Both the position numbers and the translations under genes were made by a program. The notes beneath the pieces were generated by a model. That model searched no databases. It had not been told where the DNA came from and saw only the letters and a list, made by a program, of their open reading frames with translations. DNA of 64,000 nucleotides from CAWATZ01 sp963784995 (GTDB taxonomy: Bacteria > Planctomycetota > Planctomycetia > Gemmatales > Gemmataceae), in assembly GCA_963784995.1 (NCBI GenBank), contig CAWATZ010000007.1, positions 744,001 through 808,000 on the forward strand, in the 5' to 3' direction. Shown here piece after piece: positions 8,795 to 17,730 of the stretch (position 1 is the stretch's first letter; every line of letters begins with the position of its first letter).

Positions 8795-8990
8795 GGGCAC
8801 CCTCCTGAGTGAATGGTACTTCGCGCATCCTGGTGCAATCCAAAGGGCGGGAGTCATTATAGAACAAGTGGAGCAAGGGAGAATTGGTCGAATTGCTGCG
8901 AGTCCGGCCGAATGGCAGAAAGTCACCGCTCGCGTGAGCCACCGGTCACCAGCCGGCTCACGCGGGCCGGCTGGGATGCTGGAAAAACCT

Positions 8991-9296
8991 TCAGTTGTGT
9001 GGCCGGTCTGGCGCCGCGCCTCGTTCGGCAGTTGTTGCGGCAGAGTAAAGACAATGCCCAGCTACCGCAACTTGCACCACGTCGGCAAGCAAGAAGTCCA
9101 TGCAGGCGCCGCTCCAGTCAATTCCACCAGCCTCTGGAGAAATGACCCACAGCACGTCGGCCACGATGTCACCACCCTCTTCCGCATGCGCAGTGGAGAG
9201 AACCTGCAACTCGTAGGCGCTGCCGTCTCCGAAGCGAACAAGCGCGGCCAGCCTTTGCTGTTCGAGGCAACGCAAGACGGACAGAAGATCGTTCAT
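8991..9296 (-). CDS. Small protein of unknown function
   Basis: A 101-residue frame from the ATG at 9296. It begins M-N-D-L-L-S-V-L-R-C-L-E-Q-Q-R and continues L-A-A-L-V-R-F-G-D-G-S-A-Y-E, then F-L-L-A-D-V-V-Q-V-A-V-A-G near its end. This looks like the short beta-barrel-like planctomycete proteins in which an R-F-x-D-G-x-x hairpin is followed by an acidic strand and a final D-V-V strand. No function is known. No clear ribosome-binding site. The 196-nt stretch 8795-8990 upstream of the LysR operon holds no other gene I can support. Confidence 0.45.
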   Translation of the reverse strand: MNDLLSVLRCLEQQRLAALVRFGDGSAYELQVLSTAHAEEGGDIVADVLWVISPEAGGIDWSGACMDFLLADVVQVAVAGHCLYSAATTAERGAAPDRPHN

Positions 9297-9374
9297 CCAA
9301 AGACTCGCCTTCGCTCCCAAACGCCAGGCTCCGCAGCCGGCTCACGCAGACGCGACAGGGAACTCGGCAGGACA

Positions 9375-9848
9375 TTATTCGCGTGACCGGCGTATTGCAG
9401 CACTTTGCTCGGCCTCGTTCTCCCACGGCCGCAGATACCTGCGATGCACAAGGGGGAACGACTCCCACATCCCATTGAAGTAGCGGGTGGGATTCTTGAT
9501 GATGTCCGCCCACGTCGCCTCTGGAAAGACGATGATCTTGTGGTGGTCGCAGTCCCACTGCCCGTACGTGCCCAAGTCCGGGAACCAGAGAAAAACTCCT
9601 GCTGCCTGGTAATGGCGACACGTCTTGACGAGGTTCACCCCGCGGAACCAGTATCGCTGGTGTTCCATCCGGTTCCAGTCCTCCCACTTCTCCTGAAGCG
9701 CGAAGTCGAACGTACTCACGTCGTGCTTCGTCACCGCCAGCTCCTCCGGCGCGAAGAGAGTCACCTCCTTCACTTCGCAGCCGGGCAGCGTGAGCTTCCG
9801 GTTTTCGGGTCGAGCCAAGTATGCACGCAGATCCTCAGGTATCTCCAT
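9375..9848 (-). CDS. Hypothetical protein, 157 aa
   Basis: Start ATG at 9848 with a good Shine-Dalgarno (gagggagcgc) just upstream. The soluble, Trp- and acidic-rich protein runs from M-E-I-P-E-D-L-R-A-Y-L to a charged C-terminus. Notable segments are K-H-D-V-S-T-F-D-F, R-Y-W-F-R-G-V-N-L-V-K-T-C-R-H-Y, F-L-W-F-P-D-L-G-T-Y-G-Q-W-D-C-D-H-H and F-P-x-A-T-W-A-D-I. The latter pattern resembles small uncharacterised cytosolic proteins (some act as toxin-immunity-like or SMI1-like proteins), but I cannot assign a family. It has no signal peptide or membrane segment. Confidence 0.65.
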   Translation of the reverse strand: MEIPEDLRAYLARPENRKLTLPGCEVKEVTLFAPEELAVTKHDVSTFDFALQEKWEDWNRMEHQRYWFRGVNLVKTCRHYQAAGVFLWFPDLGTYGQWDCDHHKIIVFPEATWADIIKNPTRYFNGMWESFPLVHRRYLRPWENEAEQSAAIRRSRE

Positions 9849-10249
9849 GCGCTCCCTCCGTTGGTCGAACTGGCCAGGTAACCTTGATTGTCTCCAGGTT
9901 CGCACTTTCTTTCTGGGTGGTGTGATTGGACAGAACAGGCGAATGGCGTGGGCAACAGGAACTGCGAAAAGTTGACACGGAATGACCTGGAAACCGGGCT
10001 CACGTCGGCCCCTCCCGAATACCCTGGCGGGTGGCGGGCAGGGAGCGAATTGCCCTTTGCTGGCATCCGTGGGACAATCAGAGACCGCGTCTGTCCTCTC
10101 GGCCACTTCCAGCAAAGTGGCCGGCAGGGCAGGCAGACCGGAATGGAACGATCCTCGGAATGCCAGCGTTCGCTGCTGACCTCCCGTTCTCACTCCGGTG
10201 TGGTACAATCGTTCATGTGGAAGAAGTGCCCGTTTTCGAGACACGTACC
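9849..10249. other. Gene-free stretch, ~400 bp
   Basis: Lies between divergent genes (9848 minus, 10250 plus), so it should carry both promoters. I see no supported ORF. A small hairpin (ggccactt, 10101-10108, with aagtggcc, 10115-10122) is present. No convincing promoter boxes were recognised. Confidence 0.4.
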
Positions 10250-10591
10250 ATGAACGAAACCAAGACCAAAAAACTGCGAACGCCCCTTGTATCGAACGTT
10301 GTTTACAAAGTCCTTCCCGGCCCGACGCGCAAGCGAACGGAAGTGCCTTATCGCTACCGGCTGATCTTCCGCAATGGGGACTTCAGCGAGGCCGGGTGCC
10401 TCTTGCTCTGGGACGTGGTGGGCGGCCGGATGGGCTATCAGGTGGCCCTGGAGCGGCAGGAGAATGGCCGGCTCTCCTGGCACTGCACCTGCGCCGATGC
10501 CATCTACCGCGGCAGCTTCACCAACCACCTGTGCAAACACATCCAGGGCGTCAAGGCGCTGGGACGGGGCCCGGCGCCGGCGACAGTGTGA
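10250..10591 (+). CDS. Small SWIM-motif zinc-binding protein
   Basis: A 113-residue protein from the ATG at 10250. Residues 77-97 contain W-H-C-T-C (Cys79, Cys81) and H-L-C-K-H (Cys95, His97), the C-x-C…C-x-H arrangement of a SWIM zinc finger, usually involved in DNA or protein binding. The N-terminal half is a compact beta-rich domain (Y-R-Y-R-L-I-F-R-N-G-D-F). SWIM domains usually sit in larger proteins; stand-alone forms like this are of unknown role. A strong hairpin terminator follows 26 nt after the stop. Confidence 0.75.
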   Translation: MNETKTKKLRTPLVSNVVYKVLPGPTRKRTEVPYRYRLIFRNGDFSEAGCLLLWDVVGGRMGYQVALERQENGRLSWHCTCADAIYRGSFTNHLCKHIQGVKALGRGPAPATV

Positions 10592-10617
10592 GCCGGGATG
10601 GACGCCCAGGACACGAA

Positions 10618-10649
10618 CAGGGCCGATCCGCTGTCACGGATCGGCCCTG
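10618..10649. terminator. Hairpin terminator between convergent genes
   Basis: The 13-bp arms cagggccgatccg (10618-10630) and cggatcggccctg (10637-10649) pair perfectly around a 6-nt loop. It lies between the SWIM-protein stop (10591) and the tlpA-like stop (10669), so it can end both transcripts. Only a short T-rich tract (cttgtt) follows on the + strand. Confidence 0.75.
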
Positions 10650-10668
10650 GCTTGTTCCGGCGCTGCGG

Positions 10669-11280
10669 TTACTCGGCCGCGATCAGCTCCTTGATCTTCT
10701 CCGCGATGGCCCGGGCGTTCTGCTCGCCGGAGCCGACCTTGACCATATGCACGACGCCTTTCTTGTCGAGGACGACCAGCTGCGGGATGCCTGCCACTCC
10801 ATACGCCGCACCGATCTTTTCCCACTCCAGCCCCGACATGGCCTGGAGCTGATGGGTCAAGCGGTGAAACGCGGCGAACGCCTTGAGCAGTTCTTGCTCT
10901 TGCTGGTTGGTCATCGCGTGCGTTCGGTCGAGCTGGCCTGTCGTCTCGTCAAAGAGGTAACCCCGGCCGTGATCGCCGTTGTACAGCGTCAGGCCGACGA
11001 TCTCCACCCCCTTGTCCTTGAACTCCTTGTGCAGCTGGCGCAGGTGCGGGAAGGTCGCGATGCACGGGGGACACCAGACGGCCCAGAAGTCCAGCAGGAC
11101 CACCTTGCCCTTGAGGTCGGCCAGCTTGACCGGCTTGCCGTTGACGGCAAACGCCCCGGCAATCTCGGGAGCGGGTTTGCCGACCAGGACATGCCCTTCC
11201 TCCTGGGCGCCGAGACGGGCGAAACCTATCAGGGCCAGCAGGGCAACCAGCAAAGCGGTCAGTCGGAGTGGACGCATCAT
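10669..11280 (-). CDS. TlpA/ResA-like thioredoxin-fold protein, exported
   Basis: A 203-residue thiol-disulfide oxidoreductase-like protein. The start is M-M-R-P-L-R-L (ATGs at 11280 and 11277), giving a signal peptide or N-terminal anchor ending near A-R-L-G-A-Q. The redoxin domain shows G-K-P-A-P-E, L-K-G-K-V-V-L-L-D-F-W-A-V-W-C-P-P-C with the active-site C-x-x-C at residues 70-73, and the cis-Pro region G-I-P-Q-L-V-V. An insertion after H-K-E-F-K-D-K-G-V-E-I-V-G-L-T-L (Y-N-G-D-H-G-R-G) is longer than in ResA. It probably acts outside the cytoplasm in disulfide reduction; its partner is unknown. Confidence 0.88.
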   Translation of the reverse strand: MMRPLRLTALLVALLALIGFARLGAQEEGHVLVGKPAPEIAGAFAVNGKPVKLADLKGKVVLLDFWAVWCPPCIATFPHLRQLHKEFKDKGVEIVGLTLYNGDHGRGYLFDETTGQLDRTHAMTNQQEQELLKAFAAFHRLTHQLQAMSGLEWEKIGAAYGVAGIPQLVVLDKKGVVHMVKVGSGEQNARAIAEKIKELIAAE

Positions 11281-11603
11281 GGCTGAAAAACCCTCCCCAC
11301 GTCGGACGTTGGCTCGGATGGTAATGGGAAGGAGCAATCGACTCTGTCGAACGGCCGGTCAGGATGGTCCGTTACGGAAGTCCGAATTTCCGCTAACCGG
11401 CGCCCGCTCGATTCCGCACGCGAATGGTCCCGAATGTACGCAGTCGGCCCTTTCCGGACAAGTGGTCCTGGCAAGAAAATGCCCGTCTCTCCGGAAAGCT
11501 CGCCTATCCCCTTGGAAAAGGTGGACCATCAGCCCGGCCGGCTGGCAACTGATACAACAAGCACAGGAGCTGACAGAGGCATCAGACAGGCGGACCCTTC
11601 CCG
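11281..11603. other. Upstream region of divergent tlpA-like and P-type ATPase genes
   Basis: 323 bp without a supported ORF, between start codons on opposite strands. It must hold both promoters. No clear -35/-10 pair or operator palindrome was recognised. Confidence 0.4.
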
Positions 11604-14072
11604 ATGCGCATGGAAAACCGTTCCGGATTGACGTCGGCCGAGGTCCAGCAGCGGGTCGCGCTGGGACAGGTCAACCGGGTCAAGCGTTCCGACCTGGCCG
11701 AGTATCTGGGCATTGTCGCCCGCAACGTCCTGACTCTCTTCAACGCCATGGTCGTCCCTGCCGCCGTTGCCCTCTTTTTCCTCCGGGCTGTCAATGACGC
11801 CCTGGCCGTCTCCGGCTTCGCCATCACCAACACGCTGCTGGGCCTGGTCCAGGAGATCCGGGCCAAGCGTCATCTGGAACAGCTCGCCCTTCTCACCGAG
11901 GGGCGGGCACGGGTGGTGCGCGACGGCACCGTGGTCGAGATCCGCTCCGGCGACGTGGTCAAGGACGACGTGCTGCTGCTGTCGGCCGGCGATTCCGTGC
12001 TGGCCGACGGCCCCCTCCTCGAAGCCCGCTTCCTCGAAGTGGACGAGGCCCTGCTCACCGGCGAGTCCGACCCGGTGCCGCGGCAGCAGGGGGAGCAGGT
12101 CCTCTCCGGCAGCTTCTGCGTGGCTGGGGAAGGAGTCTACCGGGCCGACCGCGTCGGGGCGGAGTCGTTCGCCCAGAAGACCAGCAGTGCGGCTCGCTCC
12201 TATCGTCCCACCAGCAGCCCCATGCAGCGGACGGTCAACCATCTGATCCAGCTGCTGACCATTGTTGCGGTAGCCCTGTGCGGTCTGTATCTTGGCCTGT
12301 TCTTGCTGCGCGGCCCCGAAGAGCTGCCTCTGGCCGAGTTGGTCAAGATGATCGCCGCCACCATCACCAGCATGGTCCCCCAGGGGCTGGTGCTGATGGT
12401 GACCCTGGCCTTTGTCCTCGGGGCGGTGCGTTTGAGCAAACGAGGGGCCCTGGTCCGCCGGCTGAACGCGGTCGAGTCGATGGCGGCCGTCAGCACGCTC
12501 TGCATGGACAAGACCGGCACACTGACCACCAATCAGCTGAAGGTTCAGCGCATCCTCCCGCTGGTCCAGCGCTTGACGGAAGAGGAGATCCGGGAGCGGC
12601 TGCGCTGGTTCGCGTCGGCATCGCTCGACCAGGGTAACAAGAGCCTGGCCGCCATCCGGACTGAGGTCGGCGAAACCCTGGTCGAGGTGCTCGATCTGCT
12701 GCCGTTCAAATCGCGGAACCGCTACAGTGCCGTCCGGTTGCGCCGGGAAATGAACCAATCGATCCTGGCCCTGGGAGCGGTCGAGGCCCTGCGGCCGCTG
12801 CTGGCCGCGGCGGAGTGGGACGCGGTCGAGTCGGCCTGGAGCGCGCTGCTGCCGACCGGTCTGCGTTTGCTGCTCTTTGCCGAGGTGGAGGACAGGGACC
12901 GACCCGATCAAGGTTTCCGCGGTTCGCTGGAGGGATTCACGCTGCGGCCCCTGGCGCTCCTGGCCCTCAGCGACGAATTGCGACCCGGGGCACGCGAGGT
13001 CCTTCGGCTGCTGGCCAGACAGGGAATCGACTTCAAGATCATCTCCGGCGACAATCCTGACACGGTGCGCGCCACCATCGCTCCGCTGGCGGAGCGAGCC
13101 GAGGAGCCGGCCTTGCAGGCCCTCGCCCAGCTGCCGGTGGTCACGGGCAGCGAGTTGGAATCGGCAGCGGAGAAACTGGACGAACTGATCGGCACCCGCA
13201 CGGTCTTCGGCCGGGTGTCGCCCTGGCAAAAGGTGCGGATCGTGGCCGCGCTGAAGGAGCGCCGGCGGCACGTGGCCATGATCGGCGACGGTGTCAACGA
13301 CGTGCTGCCGATCAAGAACGCTCACCTGGGCATTGCCATGGGCGAGGGCAGCCAGGCCAGCAAGACCGTGGCCGGGCTGATCCTGGAAACCAACGACTTC
13401 GGGCTCCTGCCCGAGACGCTGGACGAGGGACGGACCATTGTCCGCAACCTGCGCCAGGCCAGTAAACTGTTCCTGACCAAGAACGTCTTCACGCCCATCC
13501 TGATCCTTGGGGCGGTGGTTGCGTTCGGGCTGCCCTTCCCCTTCTTGCCGCGCGACGTGACCCTGTTCAACGCCCTCACCATTGGGCTGCCGGCACTGCT
13601 GATCACCGTGGGGCGGGAGAAGTCGCCGGCGGCCAGCCGGGGGACGTTCCTGGGCGAGGTGGGTCGGTTCGTGCTCGGGACGGGGAGCGTGATCGGGGTC
13701 GCGGGCTTGCTGCTGCTGCTGCTGGCGGATCGGCTCTTTGGCCGGGACGTGCGTCTGGAACAGACCATGCTTGTGACCGCCCTGGTGCTGCTCGGCCTGG
13801 TCACGGTGAGCCGGTTACGGCGGCCGGAGGATCGCTGGTTCTATCCGCTGCTGGTGGGAGACGTGGTGGTGTACCTGGTGCTGATGTATTGTCCCGTGCT
13901 GTCGTTCCAATACTTCGAGCTGACGCCGCTGGGCTGGGAACAGTGGGGGTTGGTGCTGGCTCTGGTGATCCCGGCGGCAGGGCTGCTGTCCCTTGGGGAC
14001 TTGTTGATTTATCGTTTCGCGCGTCCTGGCCCACGCGAAACGATAAATCGTTGTGGGGAATCAATCGCGTAA
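11604..14072 (+). CDS. P-type cation-transporting ATPase (CtpE/Exp7-like)
   Basis: An 822-residue membrane cation pump. It has the actuator motif L-T-G-E-S-D (~150-155), the phosphorylation site C-M-D-K-T-G-T-L-T-T-N (Asp ~302), S-G-D-N-P-D-T-V and the hinge G-D-G-V-N-D (~561). About ten hydrophobic helices are spread over the N-terminal, middle and C-terminal parts. The T-S-M-V-P-Q-G-L helix before the phosphorylation domain is typical of the CtpE/Exp7 branch, linked to Ca2+ uptake in studied members. Heavy-metal CPC motifs and N-terminal metal-binding domains are absent. The last ~20 codons run through a palindrome (14006-14049), so the native C-terminus was probably altered by it. Confidence 0.9.
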   Translation: MRMENRSGLTSAEVQQRVALGQVNRVKRSDLAEYLGIVARNVLTLFNAMVVPAAVALFFLRAVNDALAVSGFAITNTLLGLVQEIRAKRHLEQLALLTEGRARVVRDGTVVEIRSGDVVKDDVLLLSAGDSVLADGPLLEARFLEVDEALLTGESDPVPRQQGEQVLSGSFCVAGEGVYRADRVGAESFAQKTSSAARSYRPTSSPMQRTVNHLIQLLTIVAVALCGLYLGLFLLRGPEELPLAELVKMIAATITSMVPQGLVLMVTLAFVLGAVRLSKRGALVRRLNAVESMAAVSTLCMDKTGTLTTNQLKVQRILPLVQRLTEEEIRERLRWFASASLDQGNKSLAAIRTEVGETLVEVLDLLPFKSRNRYSAVRLRREMNQSILALGAVEALRPLLAAAEWDAVESAWSALLPTGLRLLLFAEVEDRDRPDQGFRGSLEGFTLRPLALLALSDELRPGAREVLRLLARQGIDFKIISGDNPDTVRATIAPLAERAEEPALQALAQLPVVTGSELESAAEKLDELIGTRTVFGRVSPWQKVRIVAALKERRRHVAMIGDGVNDVLPIKNAHLGIAMGEGSQASKTVAGLILETNDFGLLPETLDEGRTIVRNLRQASKLFLTKNVFTPILILGAVVAFGLPFPFLPRDVTLFNALTIGLPALLITVGREKSPAASRGTFLGEVGRFVLGTGSVIGVAGLLLLLLADRLFGRDVRLEQTMLVTALVLLGLVTVSRLRRPEDRWFYPLLVGDVVVYLVLMYCPVLSFQYFELTPLGWEQWGLVLALVIPAAGLLSLGDLLIYRFARPGPRETINRCGESIA
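14006..14049. repeat. Palindrome inside the 3' end of the ATPase gene
   Basis: The arms gatttatcgtttcgcg (14006-14021) and cgcgaaacgataaatc (14034-14049) pair perfectly around 12 nt. The same arm sequence recurs at 37213-37258, so this is a dispersed family rather than a chance hairpin. Here it is read through as codons, and the ATPase stop lies just beyond it. Confidence 0.9.
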
Positions 14073-14086
14073 CCGTCCGTGCGACC

Positions 14087-15773
14087 TCACTTCTCCATCT
14101 TCATGACGCCCAGGTCGCGGCGATAAAGGGGAAGATGGCGGTAGTACACCTCCAGGCACAGCAGGGCCAGCGAGGTGGACATGATCCGGCCGCCGGAGCT
14201 GACGTGTCCGAGGCCGTTGGGGGCCCAGCTGCCGAGCTGGTGGTTGTTCGCGGGATTGATACCCTGGTCCATCTCCTTGATGAGGATGTCGCGGATGCCG
14301 TTGTTGCCCTTGTCGCCCTTGTTCCACAATTCCCAGGCTTCGCCGCCGAAATGGTGCATCACCTGGGTGGCGTAATAGAGGTAGTAGTAGTTCGGCTGGC
14401 CCTTGCCGGGCGGCTGGGCCTTGAGCCTGTCAATGCCCATCAGCAAGTTGGGATTGCGGGTTGACGCCCATGTACATCCGGCACAGCAAGCCGGCCGCGG
14501 TCATGGTGTCCTTGGCGGGGTAGCCGGGCATGTAGCCGTAGCCGTATTTGGTGGCATCAGAATTCTTGACCTCGGCCGCGTCCAGGAACTGCTCGGCCTT
14601 CTTGAGGCACTCGTAGGGAACGCTCAGGCCGGACATCTGGCCGCTCTTGAGGGCCATCAGCTGCCAGCCCACCACCGACGTGTCGCCCGCCTGACCGGGA
14701 GAGTAGCGCCAGCCGCCGCCCTTGGCGTCCTGCGCCTGGACAATGAAGTTGATCGCTCGCTGGGCCGACAGCTTCAGGACCGGGTCGGAGGTCAAGCCGT
14801 AGGCCTCGCACATGGCAATGCTGATCAGACCGTGAGCATACATGCTGTTGCTGTAACTGCCGTTGCGGGTGGACTGCTTGCTGCGGATGAACTCGACGCC
14901 GGCCAGCACGGTCTTGTAATAGTCCTCCTTGAGCTGGGCCTTGGAGGGCCGATGGGTGATGCCGGCCGCCAGGTAGGGCAGCAGGGCAAAGGCGGTGGCG
15001 GCCACGGGGTCGGGCTGGTGGGCCATGCCCGTGCAGTTGCACTTGAAGATCCGGCCGGCCTGGCCGGCCTTTTCGTGGGCGTTGAGGTGGAACTCGCTCA
15101 GCGACCAGCTGCCGTTGGGCGATTGGTGCCGGGCCAGCCAGCTCAGCCCCTTGGCCACGCAGGCTTCCGACAGCGCATTGCCGCCGCCCTCTTGCAGCAT
15201 CTTCTCGCGGGTGGCGCCGGATCGGCCGGCGAAGCCGCCCAGGTTGGCGATGCCGCCGCTCATGCCGCCGATCTCGCCGAACATGGCCCCGGTGCCGGCC
15301 TGGGTGGCATCAACCAGCGCGCCGCCCTGGCCGCCGCCCGTGCCCGGGGGGGCCGGCAGCGTTCGCGCCGGGCCTTCCGGAGCGCCCACGACCCCGACCG
15401 CCTCGGTCGGATTGACCATGCCCGGAACGCTCACTTCTTCCAGGCGATCGACGTTGAAGTTGGTCGGCACGCTGGGGTCCAGGCCAACGTCATCTTGAGT
15501 CAGGTCGGCGTCCTTCTCCTCCTTCCGATCCTCCACCACCGTTTCGCTTTTCACCTCGCCGGTGGGCAGAGCGGCTGCGGTCCCCAGGCCGATCGTCATC
15601 ATCAGCAGGATCAGCAGCACGTGGGCGCCAACGCTGACCACGGCGGCCAGCAGGGCCACCAGCAGGTTGACCTTCCCCTCCGTGGGCACCGTCGGGGCGA
15701 CAACCACCTTGCGCCGCTTGTCCTGCGGGGCCGGCGCCGGGTTGGGGACATTGTTCAGATCATTGGTGGACAT
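14087..15773 (-). CDS. Membrane-anchored prenyltransferase/squalene-oxidase-repeat protein, one frameshift
   Basis: The first frame (15773 to ~14445) and second frame (to 14087) join at a G/C run near 14448-14451 (G-V-N-P-Q-S then N-L-L-M-G-I-D-R-L). An N-terminal cytoplasmic tail and one transmembrane helix (L-L-V-A-L-L-A-A-V-V-S-V-G-A-H-V-L-L-I, ~37-55) precede a Gly/Pro-rich linker. The alpha/alpha-barrel repeats follow: W-L-A-R-H-Q-S-P-N-G-S-W, Q-A-Q-D-A-K-G-G-G-W-R-Y, and W-A-P-N-G-L-G-H-V near the end. Such proteins close ExbB/ExbD operons in planctomycetes and may act in the cell envelope; their substrate is unknown. Joined length ~560 residues. Confidence 0.8.
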
Positions 15774-15802
15774 ACTCGGTTGCTTCCTGAGCTACGGGGA
15801 TT

Positions 15803-17053
15803 TCAAGAGGAAGGAAAGTCCGTCAGCCGGTTCCGTGGACTCAAGTTCAGTTCCGGGGCGCCGTGCGGCGGCGTCTCAGCGCCGCCCTTCCAATTCTCTG
15901 TCGTATCCAGGGCGGTGTTTGTTACCTGGTCCGGACGAATTTTTTCCTCGCTGTCGGGAGGCGGCAAGACAAATTCGCGCCGGGTGGCCAGGGCCAGCTT
16001 TTGCCGGACGCGCATGTCCTGGAAGCGGAACCACACCGTCAAGGCGAGCACGGCAAACACGGTCCCGATCACGGTCCCCATGACAATCCACAACAGTTGC
16101 CTGTCCGAGGCACTGTCCTCGTCCTTGACGGGTACCACCTGGATCTCGGGCATGCGGCCGATCAGCAGGGGAGCGAAGCGCCGTTGCTGCTTGCCGCGCT
16201 GGTCCACGGCGTCGTAGCGGTACTTCTTGTAGTAGTAGCCGGCAAAACTCGCCTCCAGGGTCAGTTTGTCGCCCACCTTCGCTCCGGGCGGCAGTTCGGT
16301 GAACAGCAGACAGATGGGCGTGGAACTGTAGCCGTTGAAGAACAGCCAGCCCTCGTAAATGAACGGCACGCCCTCCAGCTGGAGGGCCAGGGGAGCGTCG
16401 TGTTTCTCGATGCGCCGCAGTCGGCCCTGGACCAGGACCACGTCGCCGCGGAATTTCTTCGGCTTGTTGATCAGCTGGGAGTAACCCAGGTCGCGCTGAG
16501 CCGCCTTGAGGAAGACGTCCGCTCCGGTGTGGCGGGCGTAGCGCAGCATCGCGCAGTAAGTGTCCAGTTCCAGGGGCGCATCGTCGGGATTGGGGATGTC
16601 TCGTTCGTCCCGGACAAAGTTCAGCATGAGGTCCGGGATCTTCTGGACCCGGGTGGTGTCCAGCAAACGGAAGTAATCGAGCTTGCCGCCCAGATACAAC
16701 CAGGCCAGCGTCTGCGTTTGTGGGATGATCCCCGGGATGGTCCGGCAGGAATCAGCCCCGGAGAGGACAAGCACACAGGCCCCCAGCTGGTTGCGAACGT
16801 CCATCGGCAGCAACGGCGGCTCCGCCGGCTCCAGCGACCAGACCTCCAGAGGTTTGCTGCCGGCATACAGCATGCTCACCGCTTGCAGACTGCCGACCGA
16901 GGGTGCGGAACTGACCCCCACGAGCAGCGTCGCCACTTCCTGGGGCGCCTGGATCTGGGCTTGCGCGGTCGAGGCGTTCAGTCCGAGAACGACCAGGCAG
17001 AGCTGGAGTCCAGCCAGCAGACGGGGGCGGCAAACTGTCGGGGACCGAGGCAT
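15803..17053 (-). CDS. Exported membrane-anchored protein of unknown function
   Basis: I chose the ATG at 17053 because an aaggaagg Shine-Dalgarno lies ~6 nt upstream and a signal peptide follows (C-R-P-R-L-L-A-G-L-Q-L-C-L-V-V-L-G-L). An upstream ATG at 17086 overlaps the exbD stop and would add 11 residues. The 416-residue protein has a large extracytoplasmic part and a late transmembrane helix (L-L-W-I-V-M-G-T-V-I-G-T-V-F-A-V-L-A-L) with a short cytoplasmic tail. It sits between exbD and the prenyltransferase-repeat gene, and all run in the same direction. It probably belongs to the same envelope complex. No known family was recognised. Confidence 0.75.
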   Translation of the reverse strand: MPRSPTVCRPRLLAGLQLCLVVLGLNASTAQAQIQAPQEVATLLVGVSSAPSVGSLQAVSMLYAGSKPLEVWSLEPAEPPLLPMDVRNQLGACVLVLSGADSCRTIPGIIPQTQTLAWLYLGGKLDYFRLLDTTRVQKIPDLMLNFVRDERDIPNPDDAPLELDTYCAMLRYARHTGADVFLKAAQRDLGYSQLINKPKKFRGDVVLVQGRLRRIEKHDAPLALQLEGVPFIYEGWLFFNGYSSTPICLLFTELPPGAKVGDKLTLEASFAGYYYKKYRYDAVDQRGKQQRRFAPLLIGRMPEIQVVPVKDEDSASDRQLLWIVMGTVIGTVFAVLALTVWFRFQDMRVRQKLALATRREFVLPPPDSEEKIRPDQVTNTALDTTENWKGGAETPPHGAPELNLSPRNRLTDFPSS

Positions 17054-17082
17054 TGTCGCCTTCCTTGTGGGGTCTCTCTCGC

Positions 17083-17730
17083 TCACTGGCCGACGTTCTG
17101 ATCCGGGGGGGCGGCGAAGCTGACGTTGACCACGTTGAGCCGTTTGAGGAGGGCTTTGGTATCCTCGTCGGGGGCGGCCTCCTCGAAGGCCTTGACTCCC
17201 GCCGACCGGCAGGCGTCCATGACCTCGACCACGTGTTTCCAGGCCAGTTTGGAATCCCCCTGGACCTTGATGGCCACCCTCCTCAGTTCGTCTCGAAGGG
17301 CCTGATCGCGCTCTGCGCTTTCCAGCCCCTTCAGCTTGTCAAAGATGACGACGGCCTTGTCCTTGAAGGTCTTTTTCAGGTGCTCCGTCAGCGCGGTGAG
17401 ATTGTCCATCGGCGTGTTGATGGCACTTCCCTCTTCCAGGGACATGGTGTAGCCGACCTCGTGCGCGTGAACGCGGACGTTCAGGTCCAGCGGCACGTCG
17501 ATGTCGTCGGCCTCCTTGTGCGACTCGGCCTTCTGGTTCACCTCGGCCTGATTTGGAGCCTGCGTCACCTGTTTCGCGGGCAAGGCCAGGTCCATCTGTC
17601 CTTCCAGCGCGGAGGGGTTGTAGGTGAAGATGAAGAACATCAGCAGCTGGAACGCCATGTCCAGCATCGGCGTGATTGGCAGCGCTATGTCCTGGGGGGG
17701 ATCGGTCTTTTTGCGGTTTCCGCTCATCAT
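17083..17730 (-). CDS. exbD: ExbD/TolR-family protein
   Basis: A 215-residue protein from ATG 17730. It has the single N-terminal membrane helix with the family signature I-T-P-M-L-D-M-A-F-Q-L-L-M-F-F-I-F-T (the Asp after P-M-L senses the proton gradient), then an extracytoplasmic domain. The ATGATG start overlaps the stop of the preceding exbD (17727), so they are translationally coupled. With the ExbB-like protein it should form a proton-driven energy-transducing complex. The extracytoplasmic domain is longer than in E. coli ExbD (141 aa). Confidence 0.88.
   Translation of the reverse strand: MMSGNRKKTDPPQDIALPITPMLDMAFQLLMFFIFTYNPSALEGQMDLALPAKQVTQAPNQAEVNQKAESHKEADDIDVPLDLNVRVHAHEVGYTMSLEEGSAINTPMDNLTALTEHLKKTFKDKAVVIFDKLKGLESAERDQALRDELRRVAIKVQGDSKLAWKHVVEVMDACRSAGVKAFEEAAPDEDTKALLKRLNVVNVSFAAPPDQNVGQ

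Noticed and set aside
8772..9386. 204-codon + strand ORF
   Set aside because: Low-complexity, Arg/Ser-rich composition and no motif; opposite frames hold better candidates (8991-9296 minus and the small ORF at 8657).
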